This document shows positions 1-10,829 of a stretch of 64,000 nucleotides of DNA, piece after piece. A program made the translations under genes and the position numbers. The DNA is from Anas platyrhynchos. Lineage: Eukaryota > Chordata > Aves > Anseriformes > Anatidae. The stretch's first letter is position 1, and every line of letters starts with the position of its first letter. A model generated the notes under the pieces. It worked only from the letters and a program-made list of their open reading frames with translations, made no database searches and was not told where the DNA came from. The DNA lies in assembly GCF_047663525.1 (NCBI RefSeq), contig NC_092613.1, forward strand, positions 4,055,501 to 4,119,500, given 5' to 3'.

Positions 1-11
1 TGCACCGCGCC
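1..11 (+). other. HMGA1: Possible 3' end of the preceding HMGA1 exon
   Basis: A perfect donor GTGAGT follows base 11. The human gene has a phase-0 exon end just before the third AT-hook exon. Only 11 bases are visible, and their phase-0 reading (His-Arg-Ala) is not clearly HMGA1-like, so this is a guess. The same bases also form an AP-1 consensus at 13-19. Confidence 0.25.
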
Positions 12-255
12 GTGAGTCACGGGGCTGGGACCAGGGCCGGGGGGGGGGGGGCTCGGCTGCAGCCCCCACAGTACCTGGGGCCGGCCCCGGGGGATGCCAC
101 CAGGGTGATGAATTTGGCAGCCGAGGGAGGAAGGATGGGAGGAAGCCCCAGCAGTGGGGGTGGCACCGTCCCGGCCCCAGCCTGACCCAAATTTCTGTTT
201 TTTTTTGTTTTTTTTTTTTTCCCTTCCCCCCCCCCTCCCAACTCTGTGTGCTCAG

Positions 256-306
256 AAAGCTGCAGTCACACCAGGGAGAAAACCTCGAGGCCGACCCAAA
301 AAATCG
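256..306 (+). CDS. HMGA1: HMGA1 exon with third AT-hook
   Basis: The exon is 51 nt, phase 0 at both ends, 17 residues. The hook core is PRGRPKK, preceded by TPGRK as in mammals. The acceptor follows a T/C-rich tract at 190-255 and the donor is GTGAGT. Confidence 0.95.
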
Positions 307-1752
307 GTGAGTTGGGCTTTTCCCTTCCTCCTCTTCCTCACAGACCCGATCCTGGCAGGATGCTGGGCACCGGGGAGCGGGGGGGGGGGGCACACTACAA
401 CCACCCCGCTCCCGGCGCAGGACCCCCAGCACCCCTTAAACACGGAGCTGTGGGGCTGGAGGGGCGCCGAGTGGTGAGCAAAAAGGGGAAAAAGGGGACG
501 GGGTTGGCACGGGACAGACCCCAGACCCGTGTGTGGCATTCCTGCAGCGTGAGCGCCCGGCACGTTCCTATTTTGTTTTTTTCCTCCTTTTTTTCCCCTT
601 TTCCCCACCCCGCTGCCACCCACGCTCATCGCCCCGGGAGCTGGGAGCGATTTCCCTGCCCGTCCCCACCCCGGGACGCAGCCCTCCCCACGAGCTGTGG
701 GGTTTTGCCCCTTTTCCCTCTTTTCATTTCTCCTGGGGGAGGTGCTGAGGGCGAGGGGCGGAGCGCGAGGGGCTGCAAAAACCCAAACCGGGGGGGGGGG
801 GGGGGGGGAAATTAGGGCTGGGGGGGGGGGCATTGCTTGCAAAACCTGGCCACATCCCCGCCTGTCCTGCATCCCCTGGCATCGCAGCACCGGGATTTTA
901 GTGGGGGGGGGGACGGGACAGGGTTGGAGTGACCCCATCCCGGGGACGCCGCGTCCAGCCCCGGCAGCCGCCGGCTGCGATTTTATGAATGAAGCCGGAG
1001 GAAGCGGGGGCCGGCGCTGAGTCACGCTCACGCTCAGCCCTGAGTCACCGCCGCGTGCGGGGCCGCGCTGCACGGCCCCCCCCGTCCCCTCCCATCCCAT
1101 CCCATTCCAGTCCAGCCTGTCCTATTCCATCCCATCCCGTTCCAGTCTGTCCTCTCCCATCCTTTCCATCCCATCCCGCCCCATCCCATCCTGTCCCATT
1201 TTATCTCATCCCATCATCCCGTCCCATCCCATTCCATCCCGTCCCATTTCATCCCATCCCATTCCGTCTGTCCTCTCCCATCCCATTCCATCCCATCCTT
1301 TCCCTTTCCATCCCATCCCATCCCAGTCCATCCTCTCCCATCCCACCCTGTCTCATTCCAACCCATCCCATCCCATCCTGTCCCATCCCATCCCGTCCTG
1401 CCCAATTTTATCTCATCCCATCATCCCATCCCATTCCATCCCATCCCATCCCATCCCGATCCCACTGCTGGCCACGGGGCACCCCCCAGCGCTGCAGGGG
1501 GCGTGCAACACGCTGCTGCTCCTGGTGCAAACCTACTCGGGGTTTCCTCCTGGTTTCCTCCTCGTGTATATGGGGAGCGAGGGCTGGCCCCAAACGCAGG
1601 GGAGCGCCGCTGCCTCGGTTTCCCCACCTGTAAAGGGACCCCCACCCGTTCCCCCCCCCCCCCACGGTGCCGACCGCCCCCCCTTTGCCTTGCAGCAGCA
1701 GGACGAGGAGGAGGTGAACATTTCCCAGGAGTCGTCCGAGGAGGAGCAGTGA
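256..1752 (+). CDS. HMGA1: HMGA1 (high mobility group AT-hook 1), last two coding exons
   Basis: HMGA1 is a small nuclear architectural protein whose AT-hooks bind the minor groove of AT-rich DNA. Only the 3' part is here, join(256..306,1696..1752), 35 residues plus stop. The first exon encodes the third AT-hook (core PGRKPRGRPKK). The second encodes the acidic tail, ending in ISQESSEEEQ as in human HMGA1. Both junctions are phase 0 with consensus sites (tcag before 256, gtgagt after 306, tgcag before 1696). The two exon lengths (17 and 18 residues) equal the human ones. The first two AT-hooks and the start codon lie before base 1. The downstream neighbour SMIM29 is convergent, as in mammals. 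The serines in the tail are known CK2 targets in the family. HMGA2 is excluded because its tail and the position after the third hook differ. Confidence 0.96.
1018..1047. promoter_or_regulatory. Pair of AP-1 (TGAGTCA) sites
   Basis: Two exact TGAGTCA motifs lie at 1018-1024 and 1041-1047, start to start 23 bp, about two helical turns. They are in the last HMGA1 intron. Function is inferred from the motif only. Confidence 0.45.
1084..1460. repeat. (ATCCC)n-type degenerate pentanucleotide satellite
   Basis: About 375 bp of imperfect TCCCA/TCCCATT units. The plus strand is almost entirely pyrimidine plus A. The long open frames here are an effect of the repeat and are not coding. Confidence 0.9.
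1696..1752 (+). CDS. HMGA1: HMGA1 terminal coding exon, acidic tail
   Basis: The exon is 57 nt including the TGA at 1750-1752. The 18 residues are rich in Glu and end ISQESSEEEQ, matching the mammalian C terminus. The acceptor is CCTTGCAG after a C-rich tract. Confidence 0.95.
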   Translation, partial: QQDEEEVNISQESSEEEQ

Positions 1753-1771
1753 CCCCCCCCCCGAACCGGCG

Positions 1772-1779
1772 CTACCTCA
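1772..1779 (+). promoter_or_regulatory. let-7 8mer seed match (CTACCTCA)
   Basis: A full 8mer complementary to the let-7 seed begins 20 nt after the HMGA1 stop codon. Sites this close to a stop codon may be partly shielded by ribosomes, so activity is uncertain. Confidence 0.45.
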
Positions 1780-2452
1780 TCGCCCCGCGGGACCCCCCCA
1801 TTGCCGGCCCAGGACCCGAGGGAGAGGGACGGGGGGGAAAAACCCCAAAAGGCGCCCCCCCGGCTTCTTCCTCCTCCCCGCTCCCCCCCCCAGCCACCGG
1901 CAGCGCTGGCCGGGGGGGGCTCAGCCCCGCAGCCTGGGAAAAAGGGGTTGGGGGGCTCAGCCCTCCCCCCGGCGCCACGTTTCGGGGTGGCCCCACTAAC
2001 TGGGGTGCCAATGGGGCTGGAAACCCGCAGCCTTTGCTGTCCCCCCCCCCTCCCAAATTTAGCGATTTCACCCCCCCAAAGCAGGTGCCGGCCGTCCCCC
2101 AGCACCGGCTTTGCCCCGGGTCCTCTGCAGGGATGGGGCGGGGGGGGGGCAGCAAAGGCAAAAAAAAAAAAAAAAAAATACAAAAAACCCCAAAACACCC
2201 CCAGATCTGGCCCGGGCTGTGCCCCCCCACCCCAAATTCCCCCCCCTGGGCGATTGCACTGTACGCGGGAGAGCGGCTCCGCAGCGATGCCGGGGGGGGT
2301 GGGGGGGGTCTGCCCCTATTGCCCCCTCTCCCCGGCCCCGGGTGGCCTTTTCCTGATAGGTTCTGGTTGAGTTTTTAATTTTTTAATTTTTTTTTTGTCC
2401 TTTTTTGGTGTTTTTTTTTTGTTTTTTTTTGCGGTTCTCCTCTCGTTCACAA

Positions 2453-2459
2453 CTACCTC
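2453..2459 (+). promoter_or_regulatory. Conserved let-7 seed match (CTACCTC) in HMGA1 3'UTR
   Basis: CTACCTC sits in the context TTCACAACTACCTCTGGA. The human HMGA1 3'UTR carries nearly the same string with one extra A, so both site and flanks are conserved. let-7 control of HMGA family mRNAs is established; activity here is inferred. Confidence 0.7.
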
Positions 2460-2900
2460 TGGATATTTAAGTTCCACTCTCGGCTCACAGACGTGCTGCT
2501 GCTGCTGCGCCGCATTCGGGGCTGCCGGGGCCTCCCCCGCTTGGTTTTTGGGGTTTTTCCTTTTTTTTTTTTTTTTGGGGTGTCGCTGGAGGAGGGGGTT
2601 CTCCCCAGTTTAGTCTCTTTTTTTTTTGTTGTTTTAATTTTTTTTTTAGTTTTTCTACTGTTCATGTTGAGGTTCAGGTCGCTCTGCTGCTCCCAGGGAC
2701 AGAGCCCGCAGGGTGCCGGGGCAGGGATTTGGGGTCCCCTCCCCCCTGCCGTGACCCCACAGCGGGATTGGGGTCGGTGGTGGGTTTTGGGGCGCTCCCG
2801 GCAGGGAGAGAACTGGTGGTGGGGGGGGTGTTATTATTTTTAATTTTTATTTTTCGGTCCGCCGTTGACGACCTTTTGGGTTCCTATTTGCAGTTACTTG

Positions 2901-2906
2901 AATAAA
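2901..2906 (+). terminator. HMGA1: HMGA1 poly(A) signal AATAAA
   Basis: The canonical hexamer follows the conserved TTACTTG. Cleavage is expected 10-30 nt downstream, followed by the GT-rich GGTCGGTATCTTTGGG stretch. Confidence 0.85.
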
Positions 2907-3036
2907 AACATTTTATGGACGTTCGGTGCTCCGGGTCAGCCCCTGGGGGGGCGGGGGGGGCTGCAATGGGGTCGGTATCTTTGGGGGGGGGGGTAAAAAT
3001 GAGTGGGATTTGCCCCGGGAAAGCAGCACCAGCACG

Positions 3037-3061
3037 TTTATTGCAAAGAAACCCGTTTATT
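3037..3061 (-). terminator. SMIM29: SMIM29 poly(A) signals (two AATAAA on the minus strand)
   Basis: AATAAA reads on the minus strand at 3061-3056 and again at 3042-3037. The 3'UTR would run from 3282 to about 3010-3045, only about 100 bp from the HMGA1 3' end on the other strand. Confidence 0.7.
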
Positions 3062-3122
3062 TGCCCCTGGGGGTGTCCTGCCCCCCTGGCTGTGCCCCCA
3101 TATCCCATTCTCAGTGCATTTA

Positions 3123-3971
<849 letters not shown>

Positions 3972-3978
3972 GGCCAGG

Positions 3979-4770
3979 CTGGGGGCGCGGGGGGGGCTGC
4001 TGCCGGCATGGGGGGGGGGGACGGGGGGGGGATTAAAGGGGTCAGGGGCACCCAAGGGTGCCAGCACCCAGCTGCCTGCCTGGGTCTGGGGGGGGGTGGG
4101 GGGGGAGCACCCCAGGTGGGGCCCTGCGGGAGGAATTTTTGGGGGGGGGGGGTGAGCAGTGGGGGGGGGGGCCCGCAGCACCCAGGGGTGTGCACCCCCC
4201 CCCCGGCACCACCCCAAATCCCCCCCCCCAAAGTGGGGAGTGCATTATAGAGCCCCCCCCACACCGTGCAACGTGCCCCCAGCACTGCCCCTGTGTGCTT
4301 TGTGACCCCCCCCCCGAGCACTGTGACCCCCCCGTTCATTACCCCCCCCCCCCGGGGCATTGCACCCCCCCCCCCCGAGCACTGCACCCCCCCCCCATGC
4401 ATTGCAGCCCCCCCGGCTCGCTGCACCCCCCCGTGCATTGCACCCCATGCACATTGCACCCCCCCAAAGCACTGCTCCCCCCCCCCCCCCGGAACCGCCC
4501 CCCCTCAATGCTCCGCACCCCCCCCCAAATCATTGCAACCCCCCCCCGTGCACTGCACCCCCCCGGGGCATTGCACAGGGCCCCCCCGTGCACCCCCCTC
4601 GTGCATTGCCCCCCCCGTGCTCAGCACCCCCCTGTGCCCCCCCCGTGCACTGCCCCCCCCCTTACACCCCCCGTGCCCCCTCCCCATTCATCGCCCCCCC
4701 CCGTGCCCAGACCCCCCCCCCATCGCCCCCCCCCGCGCCCCCCCGCGGCCCGGCCCCGCCCTCCCCCCAC
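3979..4770 (-). other. SMIM29 first intron, C-rich
   Basis: The intron separates the inferred non-coding exon from the start-codon exon. It is dominated by poly-C/poly-G runs and the GCATTGCACCCC-type repeat at 4240-4735. Confidence 0.5.
4240..4735. repeat. C-rich minisatellite, (TGCATTGCACCCCCC)n-like
   Basis: Irregular units of about 15-30 bp combine a near-palindromic GTGCA-TGCAC core with C runs of 6-12. Around twenty units are visible. The minus strand is G4-prone and the plus strand i-motif-prone. Confidence 0.85.
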
Positions 4771-4830
4771 CTGCGCGCGCCGCCCGCACCCGGAACCCGC
4801 GCGGCGCGTGACGGAGGGGGCGGGGCCTGA
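4771..4830 (-). promoter_or_regulatory. SMIM29: Probable SMIM29 promoter and non-coding first exon
   Basis: The minus strand reads GGCCCCGCCCCC (GC box), then a CpG-dense stretch ending GCGCGCAG before a possible donor GTGGGG at 4770. It is the only CpG-dense, non-repetitive segment upstream of the start codon. Exon end and TSS are inferred. Confidence 0.5.
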
Positions 4831-4941
4831 TTTGGGGGGGGCGGGGTCTGGGGGTGGGGGCGGGGCTTGGGGGAGGGGTTTTGGGGGGGGCTGGGGGCTT
4901 GGGGCCGGTAGGGGGCGGCAGAGACCGGGCACGGGGGGGGC

Positions 4942-5626
4942 GGGGGGAGGGGGAAAAAGGGGAAATGAAAGGGAATTGGGGGGGAGAGGGGGGAGAGGGG
5001 GGGTAAAAAAGGGGAGAAAAAGGAAAAAAGGGGAGAAAAGGGGGAAAAAGCAAGAAAGGGGGGGAAGAAAATGGAAAAATTTGAAAGAAAATGGAAAAAA
5101 GGAAAATAAAGGGAAATAGGGAAAAAATGGAAAAAAGGGAAAAGGGGAAAAGGGGAAAAGGGGAAAAAAGGGAAAAAAAGGGTAAAAAAGGGTAAAAAGG
5201 AAAAAAGGGGGAAAAGGAAAAAAGGGGGAAAAGGGGAAAAGGGAAAAAAGGGAAAAAAGGGAAAAAGGGAAAAAGGGAAAAAAAGGGAAAAGGGGAAAAA
5301 AGGGAAAAAAAAGGGTAAAAAGGAAAAAAAGGGGAAAAGGGGAAAAAGGGAAAAAAGGGAAAAAAGGGGAAAAAAAGGGGCTAAAGAGGGAATAAGGGAA
5401 AGGAACTAAAAAAGGAAAAAATAAGGAAACGGGAAATAAAAAGGCAATAAGGGAAAGGAAAAAAGGGAAAGGAATAAAAAAGGGCAAAAGGGAAAGAAAA
5501 AATAAAAAAAGGGGGGAAATAAAAAGGAAAGTGAATTGAAAAGGGAATAAAAAGGAAATGAAAGGAGGCGGAAAATCTTAAAAGGAAAAAAATGGAAATG
5601 TGGGGAAAGGGGCGAAAGGGGAAGGG
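4942..5626. repeat. Long polypurine/polypyrimidine tract (GGGGAAAA)n
   Basis: About 685 bp in which the plus strand is nearly all A and G, with scattered T and C. Units vary around GGGAAAAA. It lies just upstream of the SMIM29 promoter. Long open frames on both strands are by-products of composition. Confidence 0.95.
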
Positions 5627-6969
5627 CTGCGGGGGGAGGACGGACACGGGCTGGGGGGGGGCAGGGGCTGCAGGGGGCCGGGGGCCGGACAGACAGAGGG
5701 ACGGACAGAGGGACAGCCGGACACCCCGCGCCGCTGTGGTGTTGCCCCCCGCAGCCCCCAGGCCCTGATCCCACCAGGCTCCAAATCCGCTTTGTGCCGG
5801 GAGCAGATGGCCCCATAAATAGGTCGGGGGGGGGGGCAGGGGGATAGGGGGAGCCCCCAGGGTGCTGACACCTCCCCTGGGGCACCCCCACGGGGCTGGG
5901 TGCGGGTGGGGGCACCGAGAGGTTTGCTGCACTGGGGAGGGGGCGTGGGGGTCATCCCCGTGTCCCCTTGGCCCTACAGAGCCCAGCGGTGGGGGCGATC
6001 CCGGTGTCCACAGCATCCCCCGTGGCCCTGCTGTGTCCCCAGGGGGTCCCAAAGCCCCTGGAGGGAGGGGCTGGGGGTGGGAAGCTGAGCACTGGGGTCA
6101 CCACCACCCCAAAACCCCGCTGCGGAGCCCACCCCATGCACCCACCCTGCCCCAAATCCCTCCTGGCCCCATCCAGCCCCGTGCGCCCTTCCCAAACCAG
6201 CCCCGGGGGGGGGGTCCTGGCGTTGGGTGGGTTCCAGCCCCGGTTTGGGGTTTGGTTTCGCATCCCAAGAGGAACCAAACCCCATCCAGGCCGGGTGAAA
6301 GGACCTGTCCTGGGAGCCAAAAATCCCCCAAACCTGACCCCCGGGATGGGGGAACGCTGCCCGAGGACCCCGCTGCGGTGCGGTGGCTGCGCACACGTGT
6401 AGGGCACCGGCACCCCGGGTAGGTGCGAGAAGGGGTCCAGGTCACCTTGCTTTGGGTGTCCTTGGCCCCAGGGGTGTTGGGGAGCCCCCAGGGCGCTGCA
6501 ACAGCCGCTGGGTTTAATTGGAAATTAATTAACACGCAGCAGGAGGGTGGGCTCAGGGGGCTGCCGGTGCTCCCTGTGCCCCCCCCCAGCACGAAGCAAG
6601 GGGCTGCTCCCGCGCGGAGGGCGAGGACTGGGCACGAAGCAGGGGAAGCAGCTTCTGGGAGCTCAGGGAATTGTTGGGCTGCGGTTCAGGGCTGGAAACA
6701 CCCAAACGGGGCCGTGCCGAGCCCGACCCTTCACCCCGCTTCTCCAGCACAATCCCCTCTGTACCCACCCCAGTTTGAGGGGGGCTCTCCCGTCTGCGGT
6801 GCGCCCCCAAAACGTCCTTCTGCAGCCTGTGGGCATCCCAAGGCACCCAAAGAAGGGTTTTTCCTCCCGGTGACACCTCAAACCCTAAACCCCAAACCCA
6901 CTGCGTTATCGGGGAGGTTAACGGCGCCGGGATGCAGACACCAGGCAGCAGCGGTGCGAAATATCGGCG
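5627..6969. other. GC-rich intergenic segment, no gene seen
   Basis: Non-coding sequence between the polypurine tract and the NUDT3 downstream region. It contains degenerate GGACAGAG units (5685-5722), a CCATAAATAGG motif (5811-5821) and a homeobox-motif-rich stretch TTTAATTGGAAATTAATTAA (6512-6531). No conserved protein is recognised. Confidence 0.6.
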
Positions 6970-6975
6970 TTTATT
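6970..6975 (-). terminator. Candidate distal NUDT3 poly(A) signal
   Basis: AATAAA on the minus strand at the boundary between AT-richer DNA and the GC-rich intergenic segment. It could end a long NUDT3 3'UTR. Confidence 0.3.
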
Positions 6976-9900
6976 GGTGGCACCAGGTTACAGCCTGCGC
7001 TCAAACTCCCTCCGTTTGTTCATTTAAACTTTTTTTTTTTTTCCCTTTTTCTTCCCAGGACAGCACCGGGCTCCCCTCGGCCACGGCTCAGAGGACGGCG
7101 GCTGCAGGAGGGACGGAGCCGAGCTCTTGGATGCGCCCGGCCGAGATGGGCACCATCGGCACAGCTGCACGGGGACCACGGCGGCTCCCATCAGCTCCAA
7201 TCAGGCTCAAAATGCACCGAGCTTCACCTCAGAAGTGGGACAGGGGTTGTAACGATGCCACGGCTGAACGAGGAGTGGAAAGAGAGCCCCCTGCAAGCTC
7301 TGGAGGTACCACGGGTCAAAATGCTGCGGGTTTGTGCTGAGCTCGGCAGCCAAGACCGAGCCCAAACTGCGTTATTCCTGGGCTCAAACCAAGAGGGGAC
7401 CCTCAGAGAGAACCAAACGTGGTTTCTGCTAAAGAGCTTCACTCGGAATAAGTGCGTCCTAAGTAAGAACAACGCCAAGTTGGTAAGAAAGAGAAAAACC
7501 ATCAGCTGAAGTGCTGGGTTTCCAAAGTGCCCTTGCAGCTGTAAAGTGTTGTTTTTTGCAAACCATTTTAACTTGCAAAAACATTAACTTTACTGGATCA
7601 GAAACACAACGCATGGGAGGAACAAAAAGTCTGCGGGCAGAAAAACAAAACAGGTGATGGGAATTACACGTGGAAATCCAGCCAGAGTTCCCGGAGAACA
7701 GAGTATTGAACTTTGGACTCACTGCACACCTCAGCCCTCTAATTCTTGTAACTTTGCTCTCCACATCATCACCTTCTCCTCCTCCCAACTCATTTGACGT
7801 CCCCACCTGAACGTGACAGCCACACAGCAGCACGGACGCATCCTAAGACCATCAGGGGAAAACCCAGACCATTTCTGACTGCGTGCTGCTGCCACAATTG
7901 TGCGGCCACCCCAGTCCCCAAAGGACCTGGAGACGTGGCCACGACATTTAAAACCTTAAAACCAGCCGTGGGGGGAGGTCGGGACCTGGGCTGGGCTCAC
8001 CAAGTCCTCCCCTCGGCCATGCCGGTGAGCCCACGAAGAGACACAGGAGAGCAATGGGCAGCCAAAGCCCCGCAGCAGCGACCTGGGAGGGATCTCGGTT
8101 AGGTGAGGAGTGAAAGGGCTACGGGTGATGCTCAGCCCCACTGGCACCCGCCCCGTGCTGTCCATACAGCGATGTGTCCCCGTTATCCGTCCCGTCCCCA
8201 GGCTCCCAGCAGGTCGGGGATGTGGCTCTCTCACCCCAGGTACCGCCGGGACGTGGTGGTGCAGAGCTCGTGAGAAGATTGAGTGGGAAATGCGAGGTGA
8301 TGGCTCCAAAATCCACAAACCAGGGCACACGAGAAGTTCATTGAGCACGCTTGGAGCTCCCGAGCTTCACTCCTGAGGCAACTCCGGAGCTGATTTCTCA
8401 GGCGTAACCTGGAAATTCTCACTTACCCAACAACAAAGCAAAACGAAACGAAAAGGAAGAAAAGCCCTAGCAACTAGCACCAAAAAGAGATCGTACAAAT
8501 CCCCTAAAACACATCCTCAGTCCAGTTAAGCGCTCCTTTCCACCCAGCTACACCTCTCATTAATTACGTACAGACCTCGTGGCCAATTACCGACAAAACC
8601 CTCCGCGTGGCCACACGCCTTCCCCCACTGCAGCCCCAAATGCATTCAGATTCATTCAGCACGGAGAAAAGGGATGCACAGACACAGATCTGTATGATCA
8701 CACCCCAAACCTTGCCGTGTGAGCCCGGCTCAGCACAGCGGGAGCGAGGCCACCGCCTCCCGAAGCCCTGCTGTAACCACTAGATGATGCCATCCTATTG
8801 AGCAGCAAGGACAGAGCCAGGAGAGGAAAGCCATTTAGCGGTGGGAGCACAGCAGCTGGTGACTGAGCAGAGTTTTTAGGTACCATTAATAGGAAAGGGT
8901 CCTTCAGACCTTCTCCCTTCCGAGCCCACCCAGGTCAGACACCAGCGAGCACCCTGAGCGCCAGGACCGTGCTGGCGCAGCGAACACCTCGAGATGTGCT
9001 GTGCTGTAAGGATCCGGCCAGGAAACCCACAATCAGTTCTAGCCACAGAGTAACACCCCAAATCCCAAACCAACACCGTTCAATCCCCCACCGATCCCGT
9101 TTCTGCACATTTCCCTCCCCTGCAAGGTGCGGGGTGTCAGCCGGCACACCAAAAGTGGGGAGCGAACCCCGTGGGTCCCTGCTGCAGGGAGAGCAGCCTG
9201 CAAGCGCCCTGCCAGCCCCAGCAACCCGATCAGCTCTGTCAGCCCAGTTATTTTTAGGACCGTCAGCTCAGCGTGGGGATGGGGAAGCAGTTGTGCCTCC
9301 CGCGGTGCCTGGCAGCTCCCGCAGCAGCCGGGTTCGGAGCCGTGCCTGGCCACAGTGACCAGGCACCCGCAGCAACCTCACCCAGTGGCTTAAATTTGGG
9401 TAAAAGACACCAGGGGCTCGTCATCCACGCCTCTGCTGAGGATCCACACCAGCCGCAGCCTGTGCACCAGTTCAGTGTCCAAACCCACCTTCCACGAGCC
9501 CCCAGATCACCCTCGCCTCCTGCCAGGGGATGCGCTGCGCAGGTACAAACACCGCACCGGCTGGAAACCCTAAAACACATCTGGGTAAGGAAAAACAGTT
9601 TTTGAAAGTGATCAGTTCAAGCTGTTATAACGGGGAGGGAAACAATCAGTGCAGCATCAAATGGTTTTGCTCTTCTGAAGCAACCAGCGTGTTGCAAAAC
9701 AGGGAACCGATTTTCTGCAGGGAAAACTCGAGGCAGGGGCCCGGAGCGCCTGCTAGAACTGGGGAGGAAACGGAGGATTCCTGACATTCCCTGCCCACAT
9801 TTTCAGCCACGGAATACTTTGTGTCTGCACCAGGGAAAAAGCAAGACTCCAGCAGATTCCGATCCCTTGTAATTCTTCCCTTTACAGAGCTTGCTTTAAG

Positions 9901-10770
9901 GCACATTCAAGACCAGACTGAACTGAACTGCGGTCGACACAACCCAGGCTGTGCAGCACAACGTCCAGCGTGAAGCTGCTGGTAGTGCTCCGAAAGCAGC
10001 TCCTCTCCAGCCCCCAAGGCAGAGCTCTTACCTTCCCCTACAGCACACCAACACAGCCCGTGCTGCTGAGCTGGGATCAAATCCTTTAGGAAGGAACCGT
10101 GGCCCCCTGAGTGGAAGGAGACAGACCCCAAAGGGTGTGCTTAAAGAGCCGTTCATCATCACAGCTTCTGATTTCTCTTCTTCCAGCTGCCTCACACTCA
10201 CCAAGCAACCTACTCCTGACACCCTGCCTTCGATGGATTCATCTCAAGACATTTCAGCTGTAAAACCGCCCAGAGGTTAAACGTCTTGTCCTGAGACTGA
10301 AATCACGAGCAAGCAGTACTGGCCCTACCTGATGCTCATGGCAGAGAAAGTCTGCTGCCACGTCCTGCGTTAGTCGTCACCAGGCCAGTCCTAAGGAGCA
10401 CCTAAAATTCAAAGCATTGGGAATTGGGAAAATTACCATATTTTTTTTTTAGAGGAAAGCAGCCTGGGCTTTCTACGCAAGCTCTGGCTAACGTAAGAGC
10501 CTGGGGCAGTGCTGGTGGGAAGCAGAAACACTGCAGGGCTAGAGGAGGTGCGAGCCTCCCCGGGGTGTCACAGCACCCAGCTGCTCTATCTCCAGCAAAC
10601 TATTGTCTGCAGTCAAACAATCCGGCTTTGTGAAGAAGCCAAAGGACATCTTTGTGAAGCGACCAGTCCTTTAACAGCACTGAGTGCCAGTTTCAGGAAC
10701 AATGGAGGGACACCCTCCTCTAACTGTTCTCGAGGCATCTCCGAGGATCTGCTACTTCTGAGCCCGGTGG

Positions 10771-10829
10771 CTCCCTGGTTTTGTCACCTCGCTCCCTGGT
10801 TTTGTCACCTCGCTCCCTGGTTTTGTCAT
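10771..10829. repeat. 21-bp direct repeat, nearly three copies
   Basis: CTCCCTGGTTTTGTCACCTCG occurs at 10771-10791 and 10792-10812, with a 17-bp third copy to 10829. The copies are essentially identical, so the expansion is recent. Confidence 0.9.

Larger units (their letters stand above)
307..1695 (+). other. HMGA1 last intron
   Basis: This 1.39-kb GC-rich intron holds several G homopolymers (about 790-807 and 902-912), two perfect AP-1 sites (1018-1024 and 1041-1047) and an ATCCC-type pentanucleotide satellite at 1084-1460. No other gene is visible in it on either strand. Confidence 0.85.
1753..2925 (+). other. HMGA1: HMGA1 3'UTR
   Basis: The 3'UTR runs from the stop codon to just past the AATAAA at 2901-2906. 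Several stretches match what I know of the human HMGA1 3'UTR: the let-7 site context near 2446-2462 and the last segment with CTATTTGCAGTTACTTGAAT directly before the poly(A) signal. The rest is C/G-rich with long A and T runs (about 2160-2180, 2375-2435, 2560-2575, 2618-2650). Exact cleavage position is inferred. Confidence 0.85.

Noticed and set aside
1503-2378. Plus-strand 291-codon frame over the HMGA1 last exon
   Set aside because: It overlaps the HMGA1 tail exon out of frame and continues in its 3'UTR; Pro/Gly-rich from C and G runs.
4621-5487. Minus-strand 288-codon frame rich in Phe, Pro, Leu and Ser
   Set aside because: It is the translation of the polypurine tract and C-rich repeat; amino-acid content follows the repeat.
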